64,000 nucleotides of DNA from Gammaproteobacteria bacterium (lineage in GTDB: Bacteria; Pseudomonadota; Gammaproteobacteria; Burkholderiales; Rhodocyclaceae). A program made the translations under genes and the position numbers. Below are positions 40,319 through 50,935 of this stretch, in pieces. Positions within the stretch are counted from its first letter, which is position 1. The number at the start of each line of letters is the position of its first letter. Location: contig JARFTX010000003.1 in assembly GCA_029289265.1 (NCBI GenBank), positions 1 to 64,000 of the forward strand, written 5' to 3'. Under the pieces are notes generated by a model, which worked only from the letters and a program-made list of their open reading frames with translations, searched no databases and was not told the DNA's origin.

Positions 40319-42700
40319 ATGGCCCGCACCCTCAATCGACTCCTGCTCGCCGCGTTCGGCCTGATGCTTGCGCTTGCCGCGGGCGCGCAGTCCGACCCCC
40401 CCGATCGTGTCGGCCGGATCGCACTGATCGGCGGCGAGGTCGCGCTGAGTTCCGCCGACCTGCCGGAGTGGCAGGACGCACGCGTGAATTGGCCGATCAC
40501 CACGCAGGACATGCTGCACACCGGGCCGGCCAGCCATGCCGAGATCCGGATCGGCTCGACGACGCTGCGCCTGGGCGGTTCGACCGAGATCCACGTGCTG
40601 CAGCTCGACGACGAACGCATCTGGGTGTGGCTCGAGTACGGCAATTTGGCCGTGCGCGTTAGAAGCCCCGACCCGGCCGCTGCCGTACTGGTCGAGACAC
40701 GCGACGGGCGCGTCGCCACGGGCGAACCGGGCCGATATCGCATCGACTACGCCCACGCCGCGACCACGCTGACCGCCGAGAGCGGGCGCCTCGAGTTCGA
40801 GTCGGCCGACAGCCGAACGACCGTGCCCGCGGGCCGGCGCGCCGAGATCTGGATCGCTGGCGACACCCAATACCGGTGGGGCTATCCGCTCGAGGACGAG
40901 TTCTCGCGCTGGGTGCTGGCGCGCGACCGGGCCGACGACGATCTCGGGCAACCGCGCTACGTCTCGCCCGAGATGACGGGCGCCGAGGAACTCGCCGCGC
41001 ACGGCAACTGGCGGCACTACCCCGACTATGGGCCCGTCTGGTATCCGCACCACGTGCCGGTGGGCTGGGCGCCGTACCGTTCCGGCAGTTGGGCGTGGGT
41101 GAGCCCCTGGGGCTGGACCTGGATCGACGACGCGCCGTGGGGCTTCGCGCCGTTCCACTACGGCCGCTGGACCCACATCCACGGCCGGTGGGCCTGGGTG
41201 CCCGGCGCCTATGTGGCGAGGCCGGTCTACGCCCCGGCGCTGGTCGCGTGGATCGGCTCGCCGGGCTGGAGCGTGAGCTTCGCCTTCGGCCACCAGCCGG
41301 CAGTCGGGTGGTTCCCGCTTGCACCGGGCGAGGTCTTCATCCCGGCCTTCCATGCGAGTCCGGTGTTTGTGCGCAAGGTGAATATCACCCACGTCACGAC
41401 CGTGACCCACATCACTCACGTCGTCAGGGAGCCGCACCGCGTACGCCATCGCTTCCGCGATCATCGCGACGCCGTGACCATCGTGCCGCAAGATGCATTC
41501 AGACAGGGGCGCCCGGCGAGCCGTCATGCCGTGCGAGATCCACAGCGCTGGCTGCGCGATGCGACCATTGCGACCGCGGCGCCGGTCGAGGAAGGTCGGC
41601 GCTTCCGCGATGAGGCCGCGCGCCAGCGCTGGCAGCAGCTGGATGAGACGCGCCAGCGCCGTTTCGGTGACGATCAGGCGCGACGCAGCACGCGCGTGCG
41701 CACGCAAGCGGCGGCAACGGAGTCGGCTGCATCCGACGCTGCCGTCGCAGTCGGGGCCGACCCGCGCCGCGTTCGCTCCGCACCATCGTCCGCTCCCAAC
41801 CCAGCCACAGGGTCACGCAGCGAGCGATTCGCCGACGGGCGCTTCCGGGGCGACCGTGAGACCGAGGGGCGCTCGGCAAGGCCCGGCGGGGACCAGGCGG
41901 GTCTTGTCGACGGTGCCCGCCTGCAGGCCGAGGCGCAGCGTCGCGCAGAGCGTCAGCGGGCCGCAGAGCAGCCCCAGCAACCCGGGGAAGTGTTAATTGC
42001 TCCGACACGCGAACTCGACCGGCGGCAGCGCGCGGACGCGCTGCGCCGAGACCTTCAGCGCCTCGAGAACGAGCGGGAACAAGGGAGGGGCGCGGACCGC
42101 CGGGCGCTGGACGAGGAAGAATCGCGCAGGCGCGAGGCCAATGAACGGCGCCAGCGCATGGAGAGCCTTCGTCAGGACTTGCACCGCGCGCCGGAACGCG
42201 ACCGGCCTGCGGAGCGGCGCGCCGTGCCCGACCGGAGCACGGGCTCCGACCCCCGCGTGGGCGCCGCGCTGGTGCGACGCCCGGCGGAGACGACCGAGCG
42301 CCTTCGCAGCGGGGCGACAGTCCGCGCTGAAGCACAACGCCAAGAGGCCGAGCGGAGCCGACTCGTGGAACGTCAACGACAGCAGGCCGCAGCCGATACG
42401 CGCCGTGCGCAGGAGGCCGCACAGCGCGGCTTGCGCACCGCAGTCCCGCGGACCGAAGTGCAGCAGCGCCGCGACCCGGGACGTGAACGGCTGCAGGAAC
42501 AGCGACGCCCGTCGGCGGGCACTTTCGACCGGGCGGCGACCCGATCAGCTTCGGGGCAGGACGGCGACTCGCGACGCGGGGGGCGGATGCGCTCGGCTCC
42601 GGTCGTCGGTGACGACGGCTCGGACAGTGGGGCGAGCACGGGCGGACGCGCGCGCCAGTTCCGGGAAGGCGAACGACGCTCGGGGCGAGGCGGCTCCTGA
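40319..42700 (+). CDS. FecR-like / DUF6600 envelope protein with Arg/Gln-rich tail
   Basis: A 793-residue secreted protein. A signal peptide (about 1-23) precedes a FecR-like beta domain (about 30-190), then an aromatic DUF6600-type segment at about 229-305 full of Trp, Tyr, Pro and Gly. The C-terminal half (about 400-793) is very rich in Arg, Glu, Gln and Ala, with a long charged coiled-coil-like region. The function of DUF6600 proteins is unknown; the tail might bind nucleic acid or acidic polymers. The gene follows the PBP-like gene by 190 nt and may depend on its own promoter. Confidence 0.8.
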   Translation: MARTLNRLLLAAFGLMLALAAGAQSDPPDRVGRIALIGGEVALSSADLPEWQDARVNWPITTQDMLHTGPASHAEIRIGSTTLRLGGSTEIHVLQLDDERIWVWLEYGNLAVRVRSPDPAAAVLVETRDGRVATGEPGRYRIDYAHAATTLTAESGRLEFESADSRTTVPAGRRAEIWIAGDTQYRWGYPLEDEFSRWVLARDRADDDLGQPRYVSPEMTGAEELAAHGNWRHYPDYGPVWYPHHVPVGWAPYRSGSWAWVSPWGWTWIDDAPWGFAPFHYGRWTHIHGRWAWVPGAYVARPVYAPALVAWIGSPGWSVSFAFGHQPAVGWFPLAPGEVFIPAFHASPVFVRKVNITHVTTVTHITHVVREPHRVRHRFRDHRDAVTIVPQDAFRQGRPASRHAVRDPQRWLRDATIATAAPVEEGRRFRDEAARQRWQQLDETRQRRFGDDQARRSTRVRTQAAATESAASDAAVAVGADPRRVRSAPSSAPNPATGSRSERFADGRFRGDRETEGRSARPGGDQAGLVDGARLQAEAQRRAERQRAAEQPQQPGEVLIAPTRELDRRQRADALRRDLQRLENEREQGRGADRRALDEEESRRREANERRQRMESLRQDLHRAPERDRPAERRAVPDRSTGSDPRVGAALVRRPAETTERLRSGATVRAEAQRQEAERSRLVERQRQQAAADTRRAQEAAQRGLRTAVPRTEVQQRRDPGRERLQEQRRPSAGTFDRAATRSASGQDGDSRRGGRMRSAPVVGDDGSDSGASTGGRARQFREGERRSGRGGS

Positions 42701-42953
42701 AGCGGCTTCGCTGAACTGCTGGTAGAGCCTGCCACCGACGTCGCCATAACTGCGACTAAAGTGTTATTGCGCGCCATTTTATTGGCATTGATTCGTGCTT
42801 GAGTGCTACCATTGGCAACAATACGCGCAATGAATGCACGCTGCGGAGCTAACCCTTAGGTAAAGCGACCAGTCAGCTCATTCAGAGGCGCCCTGCGCAA
42901 GTCGCAGCCAGCCCGCGGCGCACGATTCTACCCCGATTCAGCCAGGTGTCATC
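42701..42953. other. 253-bp AT-richer interval before the chemoreceptor gene
   Basis: This stretch is visibly lower in G+C than its neighbours. It has ATTGGCA twice and an ATTGCGCG/CGCGCAAT inverted pair 50 nt apart (42766-42773 and 42824-42831). No clear -10/-35 or sigma-28 promoter was found. It probably carries the chemoreceptor promoter. Confidence 0.35.
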
Positions 42954-44627
42954 ATGGTACGCATGTCAGTCAAGGCAAGGATGTTCCTGCTCGTCGCGGT
43001 CGCGCTCGCCGTGAGCGTGGTCATCGCGATCAACTCCAGCATCGGCATGGCGCGCATGAGCGCGCTTCAGCACGAAGGCCACCAGCGCACCGAGGACGCG
43101 ATCCTCGCGCAGAAGGGCGCCGGCATGGCCACCAAGCTCTATCAGATCGTGGCCGATACCGTCATCAATCGAAACATGGACGATGCGGCGGCCGAGTGGG
43201 ACGATGCCAAACGTGCCCTCGCCGAGGTGCTGCACGGGCTCGATGCCGTGGCAGACACCGACGACGAGCGCAGATGGCTTGCCCAGGCACGTGGGGACAG
43301 CCGCGAGCTGATCGAATTGTACGAACAGCAGGTGGTCCCGGCGGTCCGTCAGATGCTGCGGGTCGGCGACGACGAGGGCGCGGAAGCGCGCGGGATGGCG
43401 CGAATCAGAGGGCTGGACGGCGAGATCGATCGGCTGGTTGCGGCACTTGAGGCCGATCTGATCAAGGTCTCGGAGGCGATGATCAAGGAAGCGCTCGAGG
43501 CCGACGAGGAGTTCGACGCCGCCAGTGCCGCGACCCTGTACCGCAACGTCGCGCTGAGTCTTGCGGGGCTCGGGATGCTCGTGGTGGTCGCCACCTGGAT
43601 CACGCGCGACCTGCTGCGCGAATTGGGCGGCGAGCCTGCCTACGCCGCGGAGATCGCCGAGCGCATCGCCGATGGCGATCTCAGCTTCACCGTGAAGGCC
43701 CGAGCGGGTGATGCGCACAGCCTGCTCGCCAGCATCGGACGCATGCAGCGTGCGCTCGTCGCGCTGATCGGCGGCATCCAGGACAGCGCCGCCAAGGTGT
43801 CGAGTGCCGCCGTGCAGCTCAGTGCCGCGGCGCGCCAGGTGATGGAGGCCTCGCAGCAGCAGAGCGACTCGGCCTCGTCGATGGCGGCGGCGGTCGAGCA
43901 GATGACGGTGAGCATCGGCCAGGTCGCGGACGGCGCTGCCGAGGCCGATCGCACCGCTGCCGAGTCGGGCGGGTTAGCGGTGCAGGGCGCCCAGGTCGTG
44001 CAATCGGCGGCGTCGGAAATCCACGTGATCGCCGATTCGGTCGGACGCACAGGCGAACTGATGGAGACGCTGGGCAAGCAGACGGCGCAGATCACCATGG
44101 TCGTCAACGTGATCCGCGAGATCGCCGATCAGACCAACCTGCTCGCGCTCAACGCCGCCATCGAGGCGGCACGGGCGGGCGAGCAGGGACGAGGCTTCGC
44201 CGTAGTGGCGGACGAGGTGCGCAAGCTCGCCGAGCGCACGGCGACGTCCACCAAGGAGATCGGGGCAATGGTCGACTCCATCCAGCGCAGCACCGAGGAG
44301 GCCCTGGAGAGCATGGTCGCCGGTCGCGTGCGGGTCGAAACGGGCGTCGCCCTGGCGAGCGATGCGGGCGCGGCAATCACAAAGGTGCAGTCGAGCGCCG
44401 ACAAGGTGGTCGGCGCCGTGGCCGACATCGCCAACGCGCTGCAGGAGCAGCGCATCGCAAGCACCCAGATCGCCCAGAGCGTGGAGCGCATCGCCCTGAT
44501 GACCGAGGAGAGCAATGCCGCGACCGGGCAGATCGCCGACGCGACAGCTCACCTCGACGAACTGGCCCAATCCCTCGAGGAAATGACCCAGCGCTTCCGC
44601 CTGCGACAGGCCGCGCAAGGCGCCTGA
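42954..44627 (+). CDS. Methyl-accepting chemotaxis protein
   Basis: A 557-residue chemoreceptor: N-terminal TM (about 11-31), a periplasmic four-helix-bundle-like sensor domain (about 32-190), TM2 (about 193-213), a HAMP domain, and a long cytoplasmic signalling coiled coil. The tip [45 protein letters not shown] (split here) is the MCP signature. It couples external stimuli to CheA. No che or flagellar genes are nearby, and the ligand is unknown. Its stop faces that of the YbaK gene. Confidence 0.95.
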   Translation: MVRMSVKARMFLLVAVALAVSVVIAINSSIGMARMSALQHEGHQRTEDAILAQKGAGMATKLYQIVADTVINRNMDDAAAEWDDAKRALAEVLHGLDAVADTDDERRWLAQARGDSRELIELYEQQVVPAVRQMLRVGDDEGAEARGMARIRGLDGEIDRLVAALEADLIKVSEAMIKEALEADEEFDAASAATLYRNVALSLAGLGMLVVVATWITRDLLRELGGEPAYAAEIAERIADGDLSFTVKARAGDAHSLLASIGRMQRALVALIGGIQDSAAKVSSAAVQLSAAARQVMEASQQQSDSASSMAAAVEQMTVSIGQVADGAAEADRTAAESGGLAVQGAQVVQSAASEIHVIADSVGRTGELMETLGKQTAQITMVVNVIREIADQTNLLALNAAIEAARAGEQGRGFAVVADEVRKLAERTATSTKEIGAMVDSIQRSTEEALESMVAGRVRVETGVALASDAGAAITKVQSSADKVVGAVADIANALQEQRIASTQIAQSVERIALMTEESNAATGQIADATAHLDELAQSLEEMTQRFRLRQAAQGA

Positions 44628-44665
44628 GGAAGCGCGGCACGGGCCACCCGCGCCGCGCACACAAG

Positions 44666-45145
44666 TCAGTGGTGACGCCAGTGCGTGTCGCCGAAGCGCG
44701 TACGGTCGGCGTCGGCCATCATCGCGAAGAAGTCGTCGCGGCTCATCTGGATGAGCTTTTCGTGGTCGCCCGACTCGAAGTAGATCTCCTGCTCGTCGGC
44801 GAGGCTGTCATCGACCACCGTGCGCATGCCGTAGGCCGAGCCGATGGGCGGAATGGCCCCGAGCTCGCAGTCTCTGAACAGGCCGGCGAGTTCGTCCTCG
44901 GTGGCGAGGCGAAGCTTGCGACGCAGCATCCGGCTCAACTTGCCGAGCTGAACGTGGTGGGTCGAAGGCAGCACGGCCATCACGAATCCGGCATCATCTT
45001 CGAGCACGACCGACTTGGCCAGGCAGCGCCCTGGAACGTGCGCAAGTTCGGCCGTCTCCATGCTGTTGTGTGAGTGAGGGTGGCTCAGCACGTCATAGCG
45101 CAGATCGTGCTGATCCATGTACTCCCTGAGTCTTGCGGCAATCAT
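44666..45145 (-). CDS. YbaK/ProX-type aminoacyl-tRNA deacylase
   Basis: A 159-residue cytoplasmic protein of the YbaK/EbsC family, which hydrolyses mischarged aminoacyl-tRNA (Cys-tRNAPro, or related, in trans). CLAKSVVLEDD carries the conserved Lys, and LGAIPPIGSAYG the substrate-loop motif. The specific tRNA cannot be told from sequence. It converges on the chemoreceptor gene. Confidence 0.85.
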   Translation of the reverse strand: MIAARLREYMDQHDLRYDVLSHPHSHNSMETAELAHVPGRCLAKSVVLEDDAGFVMAVLPSTHHVQLGKLSRMLRRKLRLATEDELAGLFRDCELGAIPPIGSAYGMRTVVDDSLADEQEIYFESGDHEKLIQMSRDDFFAMMADADRTRFGDTHWRHH

Positions 45146-45324
45146 GCTGGGCTCCAGCGCCCGACGCTCGGCCGTTGTTGTTATGGAGCCGCGCGTCGCA
45201 GAATGCTCCCCGATCGATCAGGCTTCCATTCTAGACGGCGTTTCGGCTCATTGCCGGGCTCATGGGGCTGCGCAGCGGCTCGGAGCGAACGCCCATCCCG
45301 GGCGCACACCGCTCCCGCCCGCGC

Positions 45325-45558
45325 TCAGGCGCGCAGACTGGCGTCGAGCTGATCGACGATCTCCGCCCAGTCCGCGTCCTCGAGAATTTCCTCGCGCAGG
45401 AAGGCGGCCTGGGCCGGCGTCCAGAACGGCGCGTCGGCAAGCCGCACATCCTCGCGTAGCGGCGAATGCGTTGCGATGAAGCCCTCGATGGATGCCTTGT
45501 CCGAGGGCAGACCGAGTTGGGCGAAGAGGCTGCTCATCGGGTGGACGGGGGGTTCCAT
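45325..45558 (-). CDS. DUF2789 family protein
   Basis: A 77-residue soluble protein with the DUF2789 motif SSLFAQLGLPSDKASIEGFI ... LREDVRLADAPFWTPAQAAFLREEI. Function is unknown. The ATG at 45558 has GGAGGA about 7 nt upstream. It is divergent from the diguanylate cyclase gene across 361 bp. Confidence 0.8.
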   Translation of the reverse strand: MEPPVHPMSSLFAQLGLPSDKASIEGFIATHSPLREDVRLADAPFWTPAQAAFLREEILEDADWAEIVDQLDASLRA

Positions 45559-45919
45559 GGCGGTCCTCCGGTTCGATCGGGATGGGGAGCGGGCGCTGAA
45601 GCGCATCCTGGCGCCGTCGAGGCACTCATTCAATATATACGATGGAGCCGGGGCCGGCTCGCACACTGGAGCCCCGCGCAAGGAAATCCGACGCCACAAA
45701 TACATGCCATCGGATTTAAACTCTGCTATGCTTCGCCGCTTAATCCACACCGTTGGTAGGGTTGAGTGGGCGGTCCATGACCCGCCGCATGCCCGCACCG
45801 ACCGGCTCGGGGGAGGATGCGAGCGTGGCTGCACAAGAAAAAAAAGACAAATGGACTGAGTCCCTGGCTTGCCCGCACAGGCGTGCGAGCATCCGCCTTG
45901 CTGCGTGGCCAGGACCACG
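45559..45919. other. 361-bp divergent region between DUF2789 and diguanylate cyclase genes
   Basis: It contains a GAGCCGG-GG-CCGGCTC dyad at 45645-45660, a possible minus-strand -10 (TATATT near 45633) for DUF2789, and an A8 stretch near 45838. A long open frame crosses part of it, but codon use and homology do not support a gene. No riboswitch or RNA gene recognised. Confidence 0.4.
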
Positions 45920-47212
45920 ATGAGAACACAGCGCTGGTCCCGGCGTATGCGCCTGCGTTTGCGGGCGGGCGGGCGTGCGGTCGCCGAATTGAGAAACGTC
46001 GTGCTGCTCGCGCTCACGATCATACTCGCCCTGGGCGCGCACTTCTATCTGTACACTTATCCGAGTCTCGTGGATGTGCTGATCGAGGAGTCGGAGCAGG
46101 ACGCCATTCGAGCCGCCAGAGTGCTGAAAATGGTGGCGCTCGAGGACGACTTCGCCCATGTCCGGCCCAGCAAGGAGACGGCGATCAAGGTCGAAGCGGT
46201 GCGGCAGGCCCTGGGCGTGCTCAAGATCAAGACCTTCGACGCCGGCGGGCAAGTGACGTACTCGACCGACGCGCAAGAACTCGGGCAGGTGAACCGTGCC
46301 CCGCACTTCCGCGAGATCGTCGCGCGCGGGCACACCCACAAGCATCTGGTCGGCAGCGAGGCGCCCAGCCTGGACGGCGAGCGTTACGACCGCCATCTCG
46401 TCGAGGTCTATGTCCCGATCATGGGCGTGCGCGGGTTCGAGGGGGCGTTCGAGATCTACTACGACATCACCGACAGGCGTGCCGATCTCGATCTGCGCCT
46501 GCGACGCATGAACCTCAATCTCGGATTGATGCTTGCCGTGCTGCTGGCGATTTTCGCGGTGAGCGTCGCGTACTCGTACACATCGGCCTTGCGGCGCGAG
46601 CGTGCCCACTCACGCAGGCTCTATCAGGAGATCGAGTACCGGCTCGGCATCGAAGAGGAATTGCGCGAGAGTCACGGACATTTCCGCCATCTGGCGCATC
46701 ACGATCCGCTGACCGGCCTGCCGAACCGCACGCTGTTCTTCGATCGCTTCGAGCATGCGCTCGCCAATGCCGCCCGTTACAGGACGGGTCTGGCGCTGCT
46801 GTTCATCGACCTCGACCACTTCAAACCGATCAACGACACGCACGGCCACGAGGCCGGCGACCGCATCCTCACCACCGCCGCAACCATTCTCCAGAGCATC
46901 ACACGCGAGAGCGATACCGCGGCGCGGATTGCCGGCGACGAGTTCGCGGTGCTGGTCGAGCACGCCGAAGAGAGCGCCATTGCGGTGCTTGCGAACCGGC
47001 TCGCCGAGGAGTTCGCGGCAAGCCGCGATCTCGGTTTCGGAGAGGTCAGCATCTCCGCGAGTATCGGTATCAGTCTCTATCCGCGCGACGGTGCGGACAT
47101 GGCGACGCTGATGCATCGCGCCGATCTTGCGATGTATCGCGCGAAGGCGTCACGGCGCGGCAGCTGGCAGTACTACGAGGACGATCTCGCCGGGGACGCC
47201 GCCGCCGGTTGA
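45920..47212 (+). CDS. Membrane-bound diguanylate cyclase (GGDEF)
   Basis: A 430-residue protein: basic N-terminus, TM1 (about 22-41), a periplasmic sensor region (about 45-190), TM2 (about 196-216), then a GGDEF domain. The active-site signature is AGDEF at 338-342 rather than GGDEF, a variant found in some active enzymes. No clear RxxD inhibitory site five residues upstream was seen. It should make c-di-GMP from GTP. AGGACCACG precedes the ATG at 45920; the frame is open further upstream. Confidence 0.88.
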   Translation: MRTQRWSRRMRLRLRAGGRAVAELRNVVLLALTIILALGAHFYLYTYPSLVDVLIEESEQDAIRAARVLKMVALEDDFAHVRPSKETAIKVEAVRQALGVLKIKTFDAGGQVTYSTDAQELGQVNRAPHFREIVARGHTHKHLVGSEAPSLDGERYDRHLVEVYVPIMGVRGFEGAFEIYYDITDRRADLDLRLRRMNLNLGLMLAVLLAIFAVSVAYSYTSALRRERAHSRRLYQEIEYRLGIEEELRESHGHFRHLAHHDPLTGLPNRTLFFDRFEHALANAARYRTGLALLFIDLDHFKPINDTHGHEAGDRILTTAATILQSITRESDTAARIAGDEFAVLVEHAEESAIAVLANRLAEEFAASRDLGFGEVSISASIGISLYPRDGADMATLMHRADLAMYRAKASRRGSWQYYEDDLAGDAAAG

Positions 47213-47230
47213 TCGATTGCGACGGGCGGC

Positions 47231-47247
47231 CGGCGGAGTTCCCGCCG
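47231..47247. terminator. Hairpin between convergent diguanylate cyclase and typA genes
   Basis: CGGCGG-AGTTC-CCGCCG forms a 6-bp stem 19 nt after the diguanylate cyclase stop and 47 nt past the typA stop on the other strand. No T-run follows on either strand, so it would be a weak bidirectional terminator at best. Confidence 0.35.
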
Positions 47248-47293
47248 ACCTGGACGGATTGGCTCCGCCGCGTTCTTCCCCGACGAACCTGCG

Positions 47294-49108
<1,815 letters not shown>

Positions 49109-49140
49109 GGCGGGCCGGAAGCGCAGGGAAAAAGTTTTTT

Positions 49141-49149
49141 AGTATAGCA
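49141..49149 (-). promoter_or_regulatory. Extended -10 promoter of typA
   Basis: The minus strand reads TGCTATACT, an extended -10 element (TGn plus 5 of 6 of TATAAT), 33 nt before the typA ATG. No good -35 was found, which extended -10 promoters can do without. The divergent gene has its own candidate -10 (TAAAAT at 49191-49196). Confidence 0.5.
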
Positions 49150-49226
49150 TTGCGATGCCGCACTGCAGCAGCGAGGTGCCGCCCGCGTGGTAAAATCCTG
49201 GCCTTTTCTACCCGGAGTAGGCCACC

Positions 49227-49964
49227 ATGCTCGCGATCATTGGCGGTAGCGGACTCACGAGTCTCTCGTCGCTGGAAATCGAACGCCGCGAGGTCGCGCG
49301 CACGCCCTATGGCGAACCATCGGGCGCGCTCACCTTCGGAACCCTGTGCGGCCGCCAGGTCGTGTTCCTGGCGCGGCACGGCTACGGCCACACCATCCCG
49401 CCGCACCGCGTGAACTACCGTGCCAACATCTACGCGCTGAAACACGCCAACGCCAAGGCGGTCGTGTCGGTTGCGTCGGTGGGCGGCATCCGCGCCGAGT
49501 TCGGCCCGGGCGCGCTGGTCGTGCCCCACCAGATCATCGACTACACGTGGGGGCGCACCAGCACCTTCTATGACGGCGTCGAAGAGCCGGTGCATCACAT
49601 CGACTTCACCGCGCCGTACGACCCGGCGCTGCGCCAGCGCATCCTGGCGGCTGCCGCGGAGGCGGGCGAGCACGCCTTCGACTTCGGCATCTACGCCGCG
49701 ACACAGGGGCCGCGGCTCGAGACGGCGGCCGAGATCGACCGGCTCGAGCGCGACGGCGCCGACGTCGTCGGCATGACCGGCATGCCCGAGGCGGCGCTCG
49801 CACGCGAGATCGGCCTGCCGTACGCGGCCATCAACGTCGTCGCCAACCATGCCGCTGGCCGCGCCGCCAGTGCGGAAGGCATCGAGTTCGCGAGCATCGA
49901 GCAGGTGCTGCACGAGGCGATGGCGCGCGTGCGCCACATCCTCGAGTGCATGTGCGAGGACTGA
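49227..49964 (+). CDS. S-methyl-5'-thioinosine phosphorylase (MTIP)
   Basis: A 245-residue purine nucleoside phosphorylase of the MTAP/PNP family: LAIIGGSGL near the N-terminus, GHTIPPHRVNYRAN, GPRLETAAEI, and GMTGMPEAALARE (base pocket). VANHAAGRA, in place of the Asp-rich adenosine-specific loop, is like the methylthioinosine phosphorylase of Pseudomonas. The family cleaves MTI to hypoxanthine and methylthioribose-1-phosphate in a polyamine-linked salvage path. MTA phosphorylase is the alternative. CGGAGTAGG precedes the ATG. Confidence 0.87.
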   Translation: MLAIIGGSGLTSLSSLEIERREVARTPYGEPSGALTFGTLCGRQVVFLARHGYGHTIPPHRVNYRANIYALKHANAKAVVSVASVGGIRAEFGPGALVVPHQIIDYTWGRTSTFYDGVEEPVHHIDFTAPYDPALRQRILAAAAEAGEHAFDFGIYAATQGPRLETAAEIDRLERDGADVVGMTGMPEAALAREIGLPYAAINVVANHAAGRAASAEGIEFASIEQVLHEAMARVRHILECMCED

Positions 49965-49980
49965 GCGGCGCACCCGTTCC

Positions 49981-50934
49981 TTAGAGAGAATCGACCAGCG
50001 CCGCCATGCGCCGGCGCATCGCCGCATCCGGCAATGCACCGCGCCCCGCGCCCATGTTGTCGACGAGGTGCGCGGGGTTGCTCGTCGCCGGAATCGCGCA
50101 GGTCACCGCCGGATGCGCGACGAGGTACTTGAGGAAAAACTGCGCCCAGCTTGCGCAATCGAACTCGGCGCACCACTCGGGTACCTCGCGCCCGCGCACG
50201 CGTCGGAAGAGATTGGCCTGCGCGAACGGTCGGTTCACGAGCACGGCAACGCCCCGGTCGAGCGCGAGCGGCAGTAGCCGCGCCTCGGCCTCGCGCTCCG
50301 CGATCGAGTAATTGAGCTGCACGAAGTCGAAATCACCGCTTCGGACCAATCCTTCCAACTCGTCGTAGGCGCCGGCGTGGTAGTGGGTGATGCCGAGGTG
50401 GCGCACGCGCCCGTCGGCCTTCCAGTCCCTGAGCGTGGCGTGGTGGGTGCGCAGATCCACCAGGTTGTGGATCTGCATCAGATCCATGCGGGCGACGCGC
50501 AGGCGCTCGAAGGACTCCTGCATCTGCCGGACGCCCGACTCGCGCCCGCGCGTCCACACCTTGGTGGCGTAGAAGAGCCGGTCGGCGACGCCCGTGTCCG
50601 CCGCGAGATCGCCGACCACGCGCTCGGCCCGGCCGTACATCGGCGAACTGTCGATCACGGTGCCGCCCATCTCGACGAAACGGCGCAGAACCTCGCGCAG
50701 CGGCGCGCGTGCGGCCTCGTCTTCGCCGACGTCGAAGGTCCTGTAGGTGCCCAGCCCGATCACCGGCAGTGCTTCGTCGCTGCGCGGGATGGGCCGCCGA
50801 ATCGCCGCGCCGGGCGCCGTCGACGTGATCGGCGCGGGCTGGCCGAGCACCAGCGTCGAGCCTGCTGCGACGGTGCCGCAGGCGATCAGGCTGAGCGCAC
50901 GACGGCGCGCGGACGAGAAGGATTGCCTTTGCAT
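49981..50934 (-). CDS. Secreted aldo/keto reductase
   Basis: A 317-residue aldo/keto reductase with an N-terminal Arg-rich leader (ARRRALSL) and hydrophobic segment resembling a twin-arginine or lipoprotein export signal (cleavage about residue 32). The catalytic tetrad shows as Asp and Tyr in DSSPMYG, Lys in ATKVW and His in MQIHNL. It probably reduces carbonyl compounds with NADPH; the substrate is unknown. GGGAGGT precedes the ATG. It is coupled to the upstream transporter gene, whose stop codon ends 2 nt before. Confidence 0.85.
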   Translation of the reverse strand: MQRQSFSSARRRALSLIACGTVAAGSTLVLGQPAPITSTAPGAAIRRPIPRSDEALPVIGLGTYRTFDVGEDEAARAPLREVLRRFVEMGGTVIDSSPMYGRAERVVGDLAADTGVADRLFYATKVWTRGRESGVRQMQESFERLRVARMDLMQIHNLVDLRTHHATLRDWKADGRVRHLGITHYHAGAYDELEGLVRSGDFDFVQLNYSIAEREAEARLLPLALDRGVAVLVNRPFAQANLFRRVRGREVPEWCAEFDCASWAQFFLKYLVAHPAVTCAIPATSNPAHLVDNMGAGRGALPDAAMRRRMAALVDSL

Positions 50935-50935
50935 C

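Noticed and set aside
36769-40743. A 1324-codon minus-strand open frame opposite the PBP-like gene
   Set aside because: It lies wholly against a gene with intact catalytic motifs. Its translation is rich in Arg, His and Asp and shows no domain; it is an effect of G+C-rich codon use.
42783-42798. TGGC...TGC as a possible sigma-54 promoter for the chemoreceptor
   Set aside because: GG and GC are 11 nt apart rather than the strict 10.
45559-45919. A plus-strand gene in the diguanylate cyclase leader
   Set aside because: An open frame of about 127 codons exists, but it overlaps the DUF2789 start and promoter region and has no recognisable domain.
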